From: Rothia koreensis
Lineage (GTDB): Bacteria > Actinomycetota > Actinomycetes > Actinomycetales > Micrococcaceae
DNA: 64,000 bases
Direction: 5' to 3'
NCBI RefSeq assembly: GCF_004136575.1
Contig: NZ_NOIQ01000001.1
Span: 620,001-684,000 of the forward strand
Positions 38,253-46,568 of this stretch are shown here, piece after piece; the stretch's first letter is position 1; each line of letters opens with the position of its first letter. The notes beneath the pieces are model-generated. The model ran no database searches, was not told the origin of the DNA, and was given only the letters and a program-made list of their open reading frames with translations. Position numbers and translations under genes: made by a program.

Positions 38253-39277
38253 CGAATGGTCCTCCCAGAAATGTCGAGGAACAGGTCTTCCAGGCTTCGG
38301 GGCTTCAGCTCCAGACTCGTGGGAAGTTCTCCGAGCTCTGCCCAGGTTCCGGCCAGGTGGGACAAATGCTCTGGGCGGATCGGACCGGAGATTTCGTAGG
38401 ACCCGGCATGTTCTTCCCTCAGGGTGAGGCCTTCCGCCAGGGGTGCCGGGAAGACATCAAGCAACTGCATGCCACGCCGTGATACGGCGAATCGAAGGGT
38501 CTTCCGGTCCTGGCTGTTGTTGAGCAAGTCGTCGACCTGGCCCTCGACGACATTGCGTCCTTCGTCGACGATGTAGACGTCGTCCGCGAGTCGTTGGGCG
38601 TCGTCCATGAGGTGAGTCGTGAGAACGATGCACGTGCCGGATTCCTTGACCTCGCGGACGAGGTCGAAGACGACGTGCCGGGACTGGGGATCAAGGCCGG
38701 CGGAGGGTTCGTCCAGGAACAGGACTTCCGGGTCGCCCACGAGGGCAGCCGCCAGTGCCACGCGCTGTCGCTGGCCGCCCGAGAGGCGCCGAATATTGGT
38801 GCGGTCGAACCCGTCGATGCCCAGCCGGGATACCAGGGCATCGACGTCGGCAGGTTTGCGATACATCGAGGCCACATGGCGCAGGAGAGGGATGGGGCGT
38901 ATCGCCTGGGGCAGGCCCCCTTCTTGGAGCATGATGCCGACTCGGGCCCGCAGCGAGGGGCCAGCCCTCCAAGGGTCTTCGCCCAGCAGTCTCACCCGTC
39001 CCGCGGTGGGCTTGAGCAGCCCCTGAGCGCACGAGAGGGTCGTGGATTTCCCCGCGCCGTTGGCTCCGAGAAGGGCCGTGACTTTGCCGGGGGCCGCACG
39101 TAGACTGATCCCGTCGACGGCCCTCAACGTGGCCTGGCTCTCGGCGCCCGGCGTCGCCCGGTTGCGTTTTCTGCGGGGTAGGGAGAAATCCTTGCGCAGA
39201 TCGTCGATCAGCAACGCTGGTTCGAACTCTGACGGCGAGACCCGCTGCCGGTTGTCATCATGAAGTGGCACTGTCAC
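38249..39277 (-). CDS. ABC transporter ATP-binding protein
   Basis: A 342-residue ATPase. Walker A GANGAGKST (71-79), signature LSGGQRQR, Walker B LFLDEPSAGLD and the switch His (TTHLMDDAQ) are intact. It has an unusual basic insertion near residues 34-50 (PRRKRNR). It powers the permease encoded immediately downstream (4-nt overlap). It is divergent from sufR. Confidence 0.93.
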   Translation of the reverse strand: MTVPLHDDNRQRVSPSEFEPALLIDDLRKDFSLPRRKRNRATPGAESQATLRAVDGISLRAAPGKVTALLGANGAGKSTTLSCAQGLLKPTAGRVRLLGEDPWRAGPSLRARVGIMLQEGGLPQAIRPIPLLRHVASMYRKPADVDALVSRLGIDGFDRTNIRRLSGGQRQRVALAAALVGDPEVLFLDEPSAGLDPQSRHVVFDLVREVKESGTCIVLTTHLMDDAQRLADDVYIVDEGRNVVEGQVDDLLNNSQDRKTLRFAVSRRGMQLLDVFPAPLAEGLTLREEHAGSYEISGPIRPEHLSHLAGTWAELGELPTSLELKPRSLEDLFLDISGRTIR

Positions 39278-39377
39278 AGTCTACGACGCAGCGCGGTCAC
39301 CTGGGTGCATTGTGATGCAGGCCGCCGCTGGTCACGGGCAAGGTCGCCCTTACTGGATGCGCGGGAATAGATTAGGA

Positions 39378-39392
39378 CATAATTTAGTTGTG
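39378..39392 (+). promoter_or_regulatory. Candidate -10 and leaderless start of sufR
   Basis: CATAAT (39378-39383) lies 6 nt before GTG 39390, the spacing expected if transcription begins at the start codon. The surrounding 30 bp is unusually AT-rich for this region. No clear -35 or known SufR palindrome was found. Confidence 0.35.
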
Positions 39393-40172
39393 TATTTCGT
39401 GAAGGAACAAGCCCAAGCCCAGGGCGCCTCTCAGCAGGGAGGTGCCGAAACCGAAGAAAGGACCCGGGATCGGGTCCTCCAGGGAGTGCTGGCACACGGT
39501 CCCGTGTCCGCGGCAGATCTCGGTCGACACCTCGGCCTGACGCCCGCGGCCATCCGCAGGCATCTCGAAGCGCTTGAGAAGGACCAGCTGATCGAAATCA
39601 CGATGGTCCGCAAGCAGGGTGCCGGTGCCGGGCGTCCGGCCCGACGGTACGTCATCGCGCCGCAGGGGCACGCGAGGCTCGGCAACGACTATCTGGACAT
39701 CGCCATCGACTCGCTCAAGACGTTGCGCGGTGCCATGGGGCACGATGCACTCGAAGAATTTGCTCACCGTCGCTTCAAGGACATGGAGGAACGCTATCGA
39801 CCAATTGTCGACGCCGCCGGTCCGGACATCTCGGACCGCGCCAAAGCGCTCGGCGACGCCATGACTCGTGACGGCTTCGTGGCCAGCACATCGGTCATGG
39901 CCATGGGCGAGGCTGCCAAGACGGTCGAGTTGCCCGAGCACTTGCTCTCCAGCATCCAGTTGTGCCAAGGCCACTGCCCGGTGCGTGACCTTGCCGAAGA
40001 ATTTCCCGAGTTCTGTGATGAAGAGACCCGAGTCATCGCATCCCTTCTGGGTGTCGATGTCCGAAGGCTCTCCACCATGGCCGGGGGAGCCCACGTTTGC
40101 ACCACACACATCCCGTTGGCTCGCGGGACACATCAAGCCACCGCTTCCTCCCGGGGAAGCGACACTCAGTAA
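39390..40172 (+). CDS. sufR: SufR-like Fe-S sensing transcriptional regulator
   Basis: A 260-residue DeoR/ArsR-like winged helix protein. The HTH (about 25-75) includes GPVSAADLGRHLGLTPAAIRRHLEAL. The C-terminal part carries Fe-S cysteines: C192-x3-C196, Cys209 and Cys237 in GGAHVC, as in SufR repressors of suf operons. The frame opens at 39312, but GTG 39390 lies at the right distance from a -10 box for a leaderless mRNA; GTG 39399 is an alternative. sufB starts 12 nt downstream, so it probably controls its own operon. Confidence 0.9.
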   Translation: MYFVKEQAQAQGASQQGGAETEERTRDRVLQGVLAHGPVSAADLGRHLGLTPAAIRRHLEALEKDQLIEITMVRKQGAGAGRPARRYVIAPQGHARLGNDYLDIAIDSLKTLRGAMGHDALEEFAHRRFKDMEERYRPIVDAAGPDISDRAKALGDAMTRDGFVASTSVMAMGEAAKTVELPEHLLSSIQLCQGHCPVRDLAEEFPEFCDEETRVIASLLGVDVRRLSTMAGGAHVCTTHIPLARGTHQATASSRGSDTQ

Positions 40173-40184
40173 GGAAAGGTCTCA

Positions 40185-41642
40185 ATGACTGAACAAGTTG
40201 AGCGCAATGCCGACGGAAACGTCATTTCAGACGTTCTGGAGAAGAACCCGGAGCTGGAAGGCATCGGGACGTACCAGTACGGCTGGTACGACTCGGACGA
40301 CGCCGGCCAATCGGCCAAGCGCGGTCTGAACGAGGACGTTGTCCGCGACATCTCCGCAAAAAAGAACGAACCGGAATGGATGTTGAACCTGCGGCTCAAG
40401 GCCCTGAAGTTCTTCGATCGCAAGCCGATGCCGACCTGGGGTGCCGACCTCAACGAGATCGACTTCGACAACATCAAGTACTTTGTCCGTTCCACGGAAA
40501 GCCAGGCCGAGACCTGGGAAGATCTGCCGGAAGACATCCGCAATACGTACGAGAAGCTCGGCATCCCCGAGGCCGAGAGGAACCGCCTGGTCGCCGGCGT
40601 GGCGGCTCAGTACGAGTCGGAGGTGGTCTACCACCAGATTCGTGAGGACCTCGAGCGCCAGGGCGTGATCTTCATGGACACGGATACCGCGCTGAAGGAA
40701 CACCCCGAATTCTTCGAGGAGTACTTCGGTACGGTCATCCCGGTGGGTGACAACAAGTTCGCCGCGCTGAACACGGCGGTCTGGTCCGGAGGCTCGTTCG
40801 TGTACGTGCCCCCGGGAGTCCACGTGGAGATCCCGTTGCAGGCCTACTTCCGGATCAACACGGAGAACATGGGCCAGTTCGAGCGGACCCTCATCATCGC
40901 GGACGAGGATTCCTACGTTCACTACATCGAGGGCTGCACGGCACCGATCTACAAGTCGGATTCGTTGCACTCCGCCGTCGTCGAGATCGTGTGCAAGAAG
41001 AACGCACGAGTTCGCTACACGACCATCCAGAACTGGTCGAACAACGTGTACAACCTCGTGACCAAGCGTGCTATCGCACACGAGGGCGCGACCATGGAGT
41101 GGATCGACGGCAACATCGGTTCCAAGGTCACCCAGAAGTACCCGGCCGTCTACATGACGGGCGAACATGCCAAGGGCGAGACCCTCTCGATCGCTTTCGC
41201 GGGCGAGGGCCAGCACCAGGACACTGGTTCCAAGATGGTGCACATCGCGCCGAATACCTCGAGCTCGATCGTCTCCAAGTCCGTGGCCCGCGGTGGCGGG
41301 CGCGCGGCCTACCGAGGCCTCGTTCAGGTCAGAGAAGGCGCCAAGCATTCGAAGAACAATGTGGTCTGCGATGCCCTCCTCGTGGACACGATCTCCCGGT
41401 CGGACACGTATCCCTACATCGACATCCGCGAGGACGAAGTCACTCTGGGGCACGAGGCGACCGTCTCCCGGGTCTCCGAGGAGCAGTTGTTCTATCTCCA
41501 GCAGCGCGGTCTTCCCGAGGACGAGGCCATGGCGATGATCGTGCGCGGCTTCGTCGAGCCGATTGCGCGCGAGCTCCCCATGGAGTACGCCCTCGAGCTG
41601 AACCGTCTTATCGAACTCCAGATGGAAGGATCCGTAGGCTAA
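40185..41642 (+). CDS. sufB: Fe-S cluster assembly protein SufB
   Basis: A 485-residue SufB, the scaffold subunit of SufBC2D. It shows the family core [25 protein letters not shown], the cysteine in EGCTAP, and the C-terminal [21 protein letters not shown]. No intein interrupts it, unlike the M. tuberculosis protein. Start ATG 40185, 12 nt after sufR; sufD starts 3 nt after its stop. Confidence 0.98.
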   Translation: MTEQVERNADGNVISDVLEKNPELEGIGTYQYGWYDSDDAGQSAKRGLNEDVVRDISAKKNEPEWMLNLRLKALKFFDRKPMPTWGADLNEIDFDNIKYFVRSTESQAETWEDLPEDIRNTYEKLGIPEAERNRLVAGVAAQYESEVVYHQIREDLERQGVIFMDTDTALKEHPEFFEEYFGTVIPVGDNKFAALNTAVWSGGSFVYVPPGVHVEIPLQAYFRINTENMGQFERTLIIADEDSYVHYIEGCTAPIYKSDSLHSAVVEIVCKKNARVRYTTIQNWSNNVYNLVTKRAIAHEGATMEWIDGNIGSKVTQKYPAVYMTGEHAKGETLSIAFAGEGQHQDTGSKMVHIAPNTSSSIVSKSVARGGGRAAYRGLVQVREGAKHSKNNVVCDALLVDTISRSDTYPYIDIREDEVTLGHEATVSRVSEEQLFYLQQRGLPEDEAMAMIVRGFVEPIARELPMEYALELNRLIELQMEGSVG

Positions 41643-41645
41643 AAG

Positions 41646-42962
41646 ATGACTGATCAGATCAAACAGGATCAGACGGAGACCCCCGAGAACGTCGGCGGAG
41701 TCCACGTTGGTGAGGCTCGCCCGGCAATCCCGGGAATGGACCAGGAGGGTGAGAAGCTATCCCCGGATCTGGCCACGGATGACACCATTGGGGCCAGAAA
41801 GTCCGCGAATGCGGGTGAGAACGGATCGCAGGTCATGCACTCCCGCGCCGAGCGGCCCTGGAGTTTCGACGTTGCCGACTTCTCCGTGCCGAACGGGCGT
41901 GAGGAAGAATGGCGTTTCACCCCGATCAAGAAGCTCGCCCCGCTGTTCGAGGACGCTGCGACCGATGAGGTCGAGGGTGGCCCGGCCGTCGAAGTGAGTT
42001 TCGACGGACCGGAGTCGTGGTTGTCGGGCGAGCTCGCCTCGGGCCAGGCCCCCAGGGACACCGTGCTTCGCCCGGCCGACCGCGCAGCGGTCGTGGGATC
42101 GGCCAACGCGCCCCAGGCCACCTACGTCCGGATTCCCGAGAATGCGGAGCACGAAGCTCCCGTCGCGGTCCGGATCGAGGGCAAGTCGGCCTCAGCCAGG
42201 TCCAACAGTCATGTGGTCATCGAGGCGGGCGAGAACTCGCACAGCACCTTGGTCATCGAGCACACCGGGTCGGCGATCCACAACGGCAACGTCGAGATCA
42301 TCGTCGGACAGGGAGCCACGCTCACCGTGATTTCCTTGCAGCGTTGGCAGGATGACACGCTCCACGTGGGTCAGCACGATGCCGAGGTCGGCAAGGACGC
42401 GCACTACAAGCACATCAGTGTGACGCTCGGCGGCGACGTCGTCCGCCTGAATTCGAACGTGAGGTTCAGCGACGAGGGCGGCAATGCGCAGCTGTTCGGA
42501 CTGTACTTCGCCGACGCAGGCCAGCACCTCGAGCACCGCTCCTTCGTGGACCACAATGCTCCCCGCAACACGTCCAACGTGCTGTACAAGGGTGCATTGC
42601 AGGGGGAGAAGGCCCACACGGTGTGGGTTGGCGACGTCCTGATCCAGAAGGCCGCCGAAGGCACGGACAGCTACGAGAAGAATCAGAACCTGGTGCTGAC
42701 CGACGGCGCCCGTGCGGATTCGGTGCCCAACCTCGAAATCGAGACCGGCATCATCGAGGGTGCGGGGCACGCCTCGACCACCGGCCAGCTCGACGACGAG
42801 CACCTCTGGTACCTCATGGCTCGCGGCATTCCCGAGAAGCAGGCCCGACGCCTGGTCGTGCGCGGCTTCCTCTACGAGATCATCCAGCAGATCGGCGATG
42901 CCGACCTCGAGGACTCCCTGATGGAGGCCCTGGAGGACGAGCTGGCGATCAGCAACAACTAA
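41646..42962 (+). CDS. sufD: Fe-S cluster assembly protein SufD
   Basis: A 438-residue SufD, partner of SufB in the scaffold complex. It has the motif REEEWRFTPIKKL near residue 80 and the beta-helix core ending GIPEKQARRLVVRGFLYEII. The first 60 residues are a polar extension. Start ATG 41646, 3 nt after sufB. Confidence 0.97.
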   Translation: MTDQIKQDQTETPENVGGVHVGEARPAIPGMDQEGEKLSPDLATDDTIGARKSANAGENGSQVMHSRAERPWSFDVADFSVPNGREEEWRFTPIKKLAPLFEDAATDEVEGGPAVEVSFDGPESWLSGELASGQAPRDTVLRPADRAAVVGSANAPQATYVRIPENAEHEAPVAVRIEGKSASARSNSHVVIEAGENSHSTLVIEHTGSAIHNGNVEIIVGQGATLTVISLQRWQDDTLHVGQHDAEVGKDAHYKHISVTLGGDVVRLNSNVRFSDEGGNAQLFGLYFADAGQHLEHRSFVDHNAPRNTSNVLYKGALQGEKAHTVWVGDVLIQKAAEGTDSYEKNQNLVLTDGARADSVPNLEIETGIIEGAGHASTTGQLDDEHLWYLMARGIPEKQARRLVVRGFLYEIIQQIGDADLEDSLMEALEDELAISNN

Positions 42963-43008
42963 AGCCCGTCCGGCACTCGAAGAACTTCACAACTTTCAGA
43001 GGAGAACA

Positions 43009-43773
43009 ATGTCCACTCTTGAGATCAAGGATCTGCACGTATCCGTCATCCTCGATGATGAGAACACCAAGCCGATCCTCAAGGGCGTCAACCTGACCAT
43101 CAAGTCGGGCGAGATCCACGCGATCATGGGCCCGAACGGTTCCGGCAAGTCCACCCTGGCCTCGACCATCGCCGGTCACCCGAAGTACACGGTCGATTCC
43201 GGCGAGATCCTGCTCGATGGCGAGGACGTGACCGCGATGTCGGTCGACGAGCGTGCTCGTGCGGGTCTCTTCCTGGCCATGCAGTACCCGGTCGAGATCC
43301 CCGGGGTCACGATGTCCAACTTCCTGCGTTCCGCGAAGACGGCCGTGTCCGGTGAGGCCCCGGCCCTGCGCACCTGGACCAAGGACGTCAAGGGCGCGAT
43401 GAACCAGCTGAAGATCGATCCCGACTTCGTCTCGCGCAACGTCAACGAGGGATTCTCCGGCGGCGAGAAGAAGCGTCACGAGATTCTTCAGCTCGAACTC
43501 CTGCAGCCGAAGTTCGGAATCCTCGACGAAACCGACTCCGGCCTGGACATCGACGCCCTGCAGGTGGTCTCCGAGGGCGTCAACCGCGCCCACGAGGCCA
43601 ATGACCTCGGCGTCATGCTGATCACCCACTACACGCGCATCCTGCGCTACATCAAGCCCGATTTCGTCCACGTCTTCGTCGACGGACACGTCGCGGACCA
43701 GGGCGGTCCCGAACTGGCCGAACGTCTTGAAGAGGAGGGCTACGTCGGTTACCTCCAAGGAGCCAAGGCATGA
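43009..43773 (+). CDS. sufC: Fe-S cluster assembly ATPase SufC
   Basis: A 254-residue ABC ATPase of the SufBCD complex. Walker A is GPNGSGKST (41-49), the signature is FSGGEKKRHE, and Walker B is ILDETDSGLDIDAL, the SufC-typical form. Start ATG 43009 with GAGGAG upstream. Only 46 nt separate it from sufD, so the Rieske-type ferredoxin gene found there in some Micrococcaceae is absent. Confidence 0.98.
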   Translation: MSTLEIKDLHVSVILDDENTKPILKGVNLTIKSGEIHAIMGPNGSGKSTLASTIAGHPKYTVDSGEILLDGEDVTAMSVDERARAGLFLAMQYPVEIPGVTMSNFLRSAKTAVSGEAPALRTWTKDVKGAMNQLKIDPDFVSRNVNEGFSGGEKKRHEILQLELLQPKFGILDETDSGLDIDALQVVSEGVNRAHEANDLGVMLITHYTRILRYIKPDFVHVFVDGHVADQGGPELAERLEEEGYVGYLQGAKA

Positions 43774-44111
43774 GTGAAACCGCAACCGAAGCACCCGAGG
43801 GCCAGCCCGGTCGTCAGGAAATCGAGGACGCTCTCGCGAATGTGATCGACCCCGAGCTCGGCGTCAACATCGTCGACCTCGGCCTGTTGTACGGCACGCG
43901 ATGGGACGACGAGGGCGGTCTGATCATGGACATGACCCTGACGACGGCCGCATGCCCGCTCCAGGACGTCATCGAGGAACAGGTGGCTCAGAACCTCGAG
44001 CCGCTCGTGGACGAATGGCACGTCAACTGGGTTTGGATGCCGCCGTGGGGTCCCGAGCGCATCACGGAGGAAGGGCGCGACCAAATGCGCGCCCTCGGCT
44101 TCAACATCTGA
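43770..44111 (+). CDS. SufT-like MIP18 (DUF59) family protein
   Basis: A 113-residue MIP18-family Fe-S maturation factor. It shows DPELGVNIVDLGLLYG and the conserved Cys62 in TTAACPLQDV. It overlaps sufC by 4 nt (ATGA) and ends the operon before a terminator. Family members help insert clusters into target proteins. Confidence 0.93.
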   Translation: MSETATEAPEGQPGRQEIEDALANVIDPELGVNIVDLGLLYGTRWDDEGGLIMDMTLTTAACPLQDVIEEQVAQNLEPLVDEWHVNWVWMPPWGPERITEEGRDQMRALGFNI

Positions 44112-44135
44112 CGGATCTGTCCCAGACAGAACGGA

Positions 44136-44177
44136 AGGCCCGGTTCCCGCACACCATCATGTGCGGGAACCGGGCCT
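44136..44177. terminator. Bidirectional terminator between suf operon and phoX
   Basis: A perfect 18-bp stem, AGGCCCGGTTCCCGCACA (44136-44153) with its complement (44160-44177), has a 6-nt loop between two convergent transcripts. Confidence 0.8.
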
Positions 44178-44186
44178 CTGCCGTGA

Positions 44187-46280
44187 TCAGGCCCCGATCG
44201 GGCCGTAGTCCTTCTTCCAGACGACCGCCGTGGACGGACGAGCAGTCGAGGTGCCTCCATCGGGCCAGTGGGACGTCGTGGACTCCACCGTCGCCTCCTC
44301 ATCCTCACCGGGGTGCTGCACATTGACCAGGACCCGTTTTTCTCGCACGACCGGTCCGCAGGTTTCGGCTCCTTTCGGCACCGTCAGGAATTGTTTGGTC
44401 AGTCCGCGCGTGGGTGTCTCCAACGAGACCGCGAACAAGCCGTCGTTGGACTTCAACGCATTGCCGTCCGTCGAAATCCACAGATTGCCGTGCTCGTCGA
44501 AGGCGACATTGTCCGGGCAGGAGATGGGGGAGACGGAGGACTTGTCGAAACCGCCGAAGTAGGTTTCGGCGTCGTCCGGATCGCCACAGACCAGCAGCAG
44601 GTTCCAGCCGAAGGAAGTGCCGGTGTGGTCATCATCCATCTCGAGGACCATACCGTTCTTGTTCTCCTTGATGGGAGCGTATTCGGCCGTCGGGGCGTCA
44701 TCCTTGCCCGGCCGGTTGGCGCCTCGATAGGAATTGTTGGTCAAGGCCGCGTAGACCTTGCCGGTTTTCGGGCTGGGCTGGACGTCTTCCGGTCGGTCCA
44801 TCTTGGTCGCTCCTGCCTGGTCCGCGGCAAAACGTGTGAACACCAGAACCTCTTCGCCGGTCATGCCTTCCACGTGGGAGGTGACGGCGCCGTCGGCGGT
44901 GCACGTCGCCAACTCGAGCCATTGGCCGGTGCCGTCGAACGCGCCGTCCTCGGGCAGCGTGCCCTCGGTGAAGTCCGCCGAATTCCCCTCGAAACGGGCG
45001 ACGTACAGCGTGCCCTCGTCGAGGACCTTCATGTTCTGCTTCCTGGCCTCTTCCGAGGCGCCCTGTGCGATCTTCCGCGCGCTGACGAACTTGTACAGGT
45101 ACTCGAACCGCGTGTCGTCACCCGAGTAGGCGACCACGGAACCATCGTCCGTCACGTGAATGGCGGCGGCCTCGTGCTTGAAGCGGCCCAGGGCGGTGTG
45201 CTTGACCGGGGTCGACGTGGGATCCCAGGGATCCACCTCGATGATGTAATTGAAGCGGTAAGGCTCCTGGGGTTCCTTGCGAATGTCGAACCGGTCGTCG
45301 AAGTTTTCCCAGCGCCGCGCGGTCACGGAGTCTTCCATGCCGTATCGCTTGTAACGACTCCTCGCCGTTTCGTCCCGAGCTTCCGCGCCACCGGCGAAGT
45401 ACTGGTCCACGTTTTCTTCGCCGGAAAGGATTGTTCCCCAAGGGGTGAGGCTGCCGGAGCAATTGTTCAGGGTTCCCCGGACCTTGGTTCCGGAAGGATC
45501 CGACGAGGTCTTCACGAGATCCGATCCTGCGGCGGGACCGACGAGGGCGAATTCCGTGGTCGCCGTGATGCGCCGGTTGTATTTGCCCATGACCGGCCGC
45601 AGTCTCCCGTCCCGGTCGTTGCCCTGCACCTCGACGATGCTCAATCCGTGGGATTCCCATTCGGTCCGGACTTGTTGTTCTGTGGGGTTCTCGGGGTCGT
45701 ATCCGGGAAACATCTGTTGCGGCGTCGTGTACTCGTGGTTGCTGACCAGGAGGAACCTGTTGCGTTGCCCCTCGATCGGCAACAGTTCGGCGAAATCGCA
45801 GTTGAATCCGAATTGGCCGGCGGCCGATTCGGGGGACTGGTGGTTGAGGTCCCAGTTCGGCGCACCGGGGACCACTGGGTCGCCCCAGCGAATCACGACG
45901 TCGCTCGTGTAACCTTGCGGGACTTTGAGTGCGTCTTCCGTGTTGGGGGCCACCGCCTCGAATCGCAGTCCTGGTGGTGTGGAGGACGACGCGCCGGCGG
46001 ACGCTCCTCCCGACGCGCCACCGGGCGCGCTTGCCTGGGCGTCCGGACCGCGCGCCGCCAGAACGCTGGCGCCGCCAACGGTTACGGCGGCCGCTCCGAA
46101 TCCCTTGAGGACGGAACGTCGGTCGAATGTGCGTCTCACAACGTCGCGAAAGTATTCGTTGTCCGATGTGTTCGGGACCGGCTTGGCGCAGGCGTTCCCG
46201 CACTTGTAGACGCAGGTGCGATGAGAGCGACCGGACGTGAAGTCCAACAAGTTCAACAGAGTACGGCCTTGAGGGGACAA
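44187..46280 (-). CDS. phoX: PhoX family phosphatase, Tat-exported
   Basis: A 697-residue DUF839/PhoX alkaline phosphatase, usually Ca2+/Fe3+-dependent and phosphate-regulated. The N-terminus has CVYKCGNAC-x3-PVPNTSDNEYF and then a twin-arginine signal (RRTFDRRSVLKG, about 49-60) with a hydrophobic stretch and AxA site near 76. An Ala/Gly/Ser linker follows. TTG 46280 is chosen because AGGAGG lies 4 nt upstream; the frame stays open to GTG 46328 but that codon has no such site. It probably acts outside the membrane to release phosphate. It is convergent with suf. Confidence 0.9.
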   Translation of the reverse strand: MSPQGRTLLNLLDFTSGRSHRTCVYKCGNACAKPVPNTSDNEYFRDVVRRTFDRRSVLKGFGAAAVTVGGASVLAARGPDAQASAPGGASGGASAGASSSTPPGLRFEAVAPNTEDALKVPQGYTSDVVIRWGDPVVPGAPNWDLNHQSPESAAGQFGFNCDFAELLPIEGQRNRFLLVSNHEYTTPQQMFPGYDPENPTEQQVRTEWESHGLSIVEVQGNDRDGRLRPVMGKYNRRITATTEFALVGPAAGSDLVKTSSDPSGTKVRGTLNNCSGSLTPWGTILSGEENVDQYFAGGAEARDETARSRYKRYGMEDSVTARRWENFDDRFDIRKEPQEPYRFNYIIEVDPWDPTSTPVKHTALGRFKHEAAAIHVTDDGSVVAYSGDDTRFEYLYKFVSARKIAQGASEEARKQNMKVLDEGTLYVARFEGNSADFTEGTLPEDGAFDGTGQWLELATCTADGAVTSHVEGMTGEEVLVFTRFAADQAGATKMDRPEDVQPSPKTGKVYAALTNNSYRGANRPGKDDAPTAEYAPIKENKNGMVLEMDDDHTGTSFGWNLLLVCGDPDDAETYFGGFDKSSVSPISCPDNVAFDEHGNLWISTDGNALKSNDGLFAVSLETPTRGLTKQFLTVPKGAETCGPVVREKRVLVNVQHPGEDEEATVESTTSHWPDGGTSTARPSTAVVWKKDYGPIGA

Positions 46281-46325
46281 ATTTCCTCCTGTGCGGGATC
46301 GTGTGATGCATGGGGTGGTCGAAGC

Positions 46326-46346
46326 CACGCCTAGAACCTAGGCGTG
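46326..46346. promoter_or_regulatory. Perfect 9-bp inverted repeat upstream of phoX
   Basis: CACGCCTAG (46326-46334) and CTAGGCGTG (46338-46346) flank AAC, about 46 nt before the phoX start. It could be an operator or a leader hairpin. It partly overlaps the upstream GTG alternative start, which is further reason to prefer the TTG start. Confidence 0.5.
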
Positions 46347-46367
46347 AGCCGTTACTCGGAGCCGGCC

Positions 46368-46400
46368 GCGCGGTGAAGGACACGGCAACTCAGGGTTAAC
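46368..46400 (-). promoter_or_regulatory. PHO-box-like direct repeat upstream of phoX
   Basis: On the minus strand three adjacent 11-nt units read GTTAACCCTGA, GTTGCCGTGTC and CTTCACCGCGC. The PhoP site of actinobacteria is built from 11-nt direct repeats of the type GTTCACCCGGC, and the units here match in register though not perfectly. The position ahead of phoX suits phosphate control. Confidence 0.4.
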
Positions 46401-46469
46401 GGCACGCGGGTCCGCGCGGAGTTCCTCGTCTCACGTCGGCGGAAGGGTTCGTGATGGCGCGCTGTCCCG

Positions 46470-46475
46470 TAGTAT
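46470..46475 (+). promoter_or_regulatory. Candidate -10 element for the ABC-F gene
   Basis: TAGTAT lies 94 nt before the ABC-F start in the divergent phoX gap; no clear -35 is seen. Confidence 0.3.
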
Positions 46476-46568
46476 GGAAAGGATGTGCGTGCTCGTCGTG
46501 GCAAATGAGCCGGCGTTCGACGCAAACACTCCTCCTTCCCTGACTTTTCGAAAGGCCCGTTCACTCCA

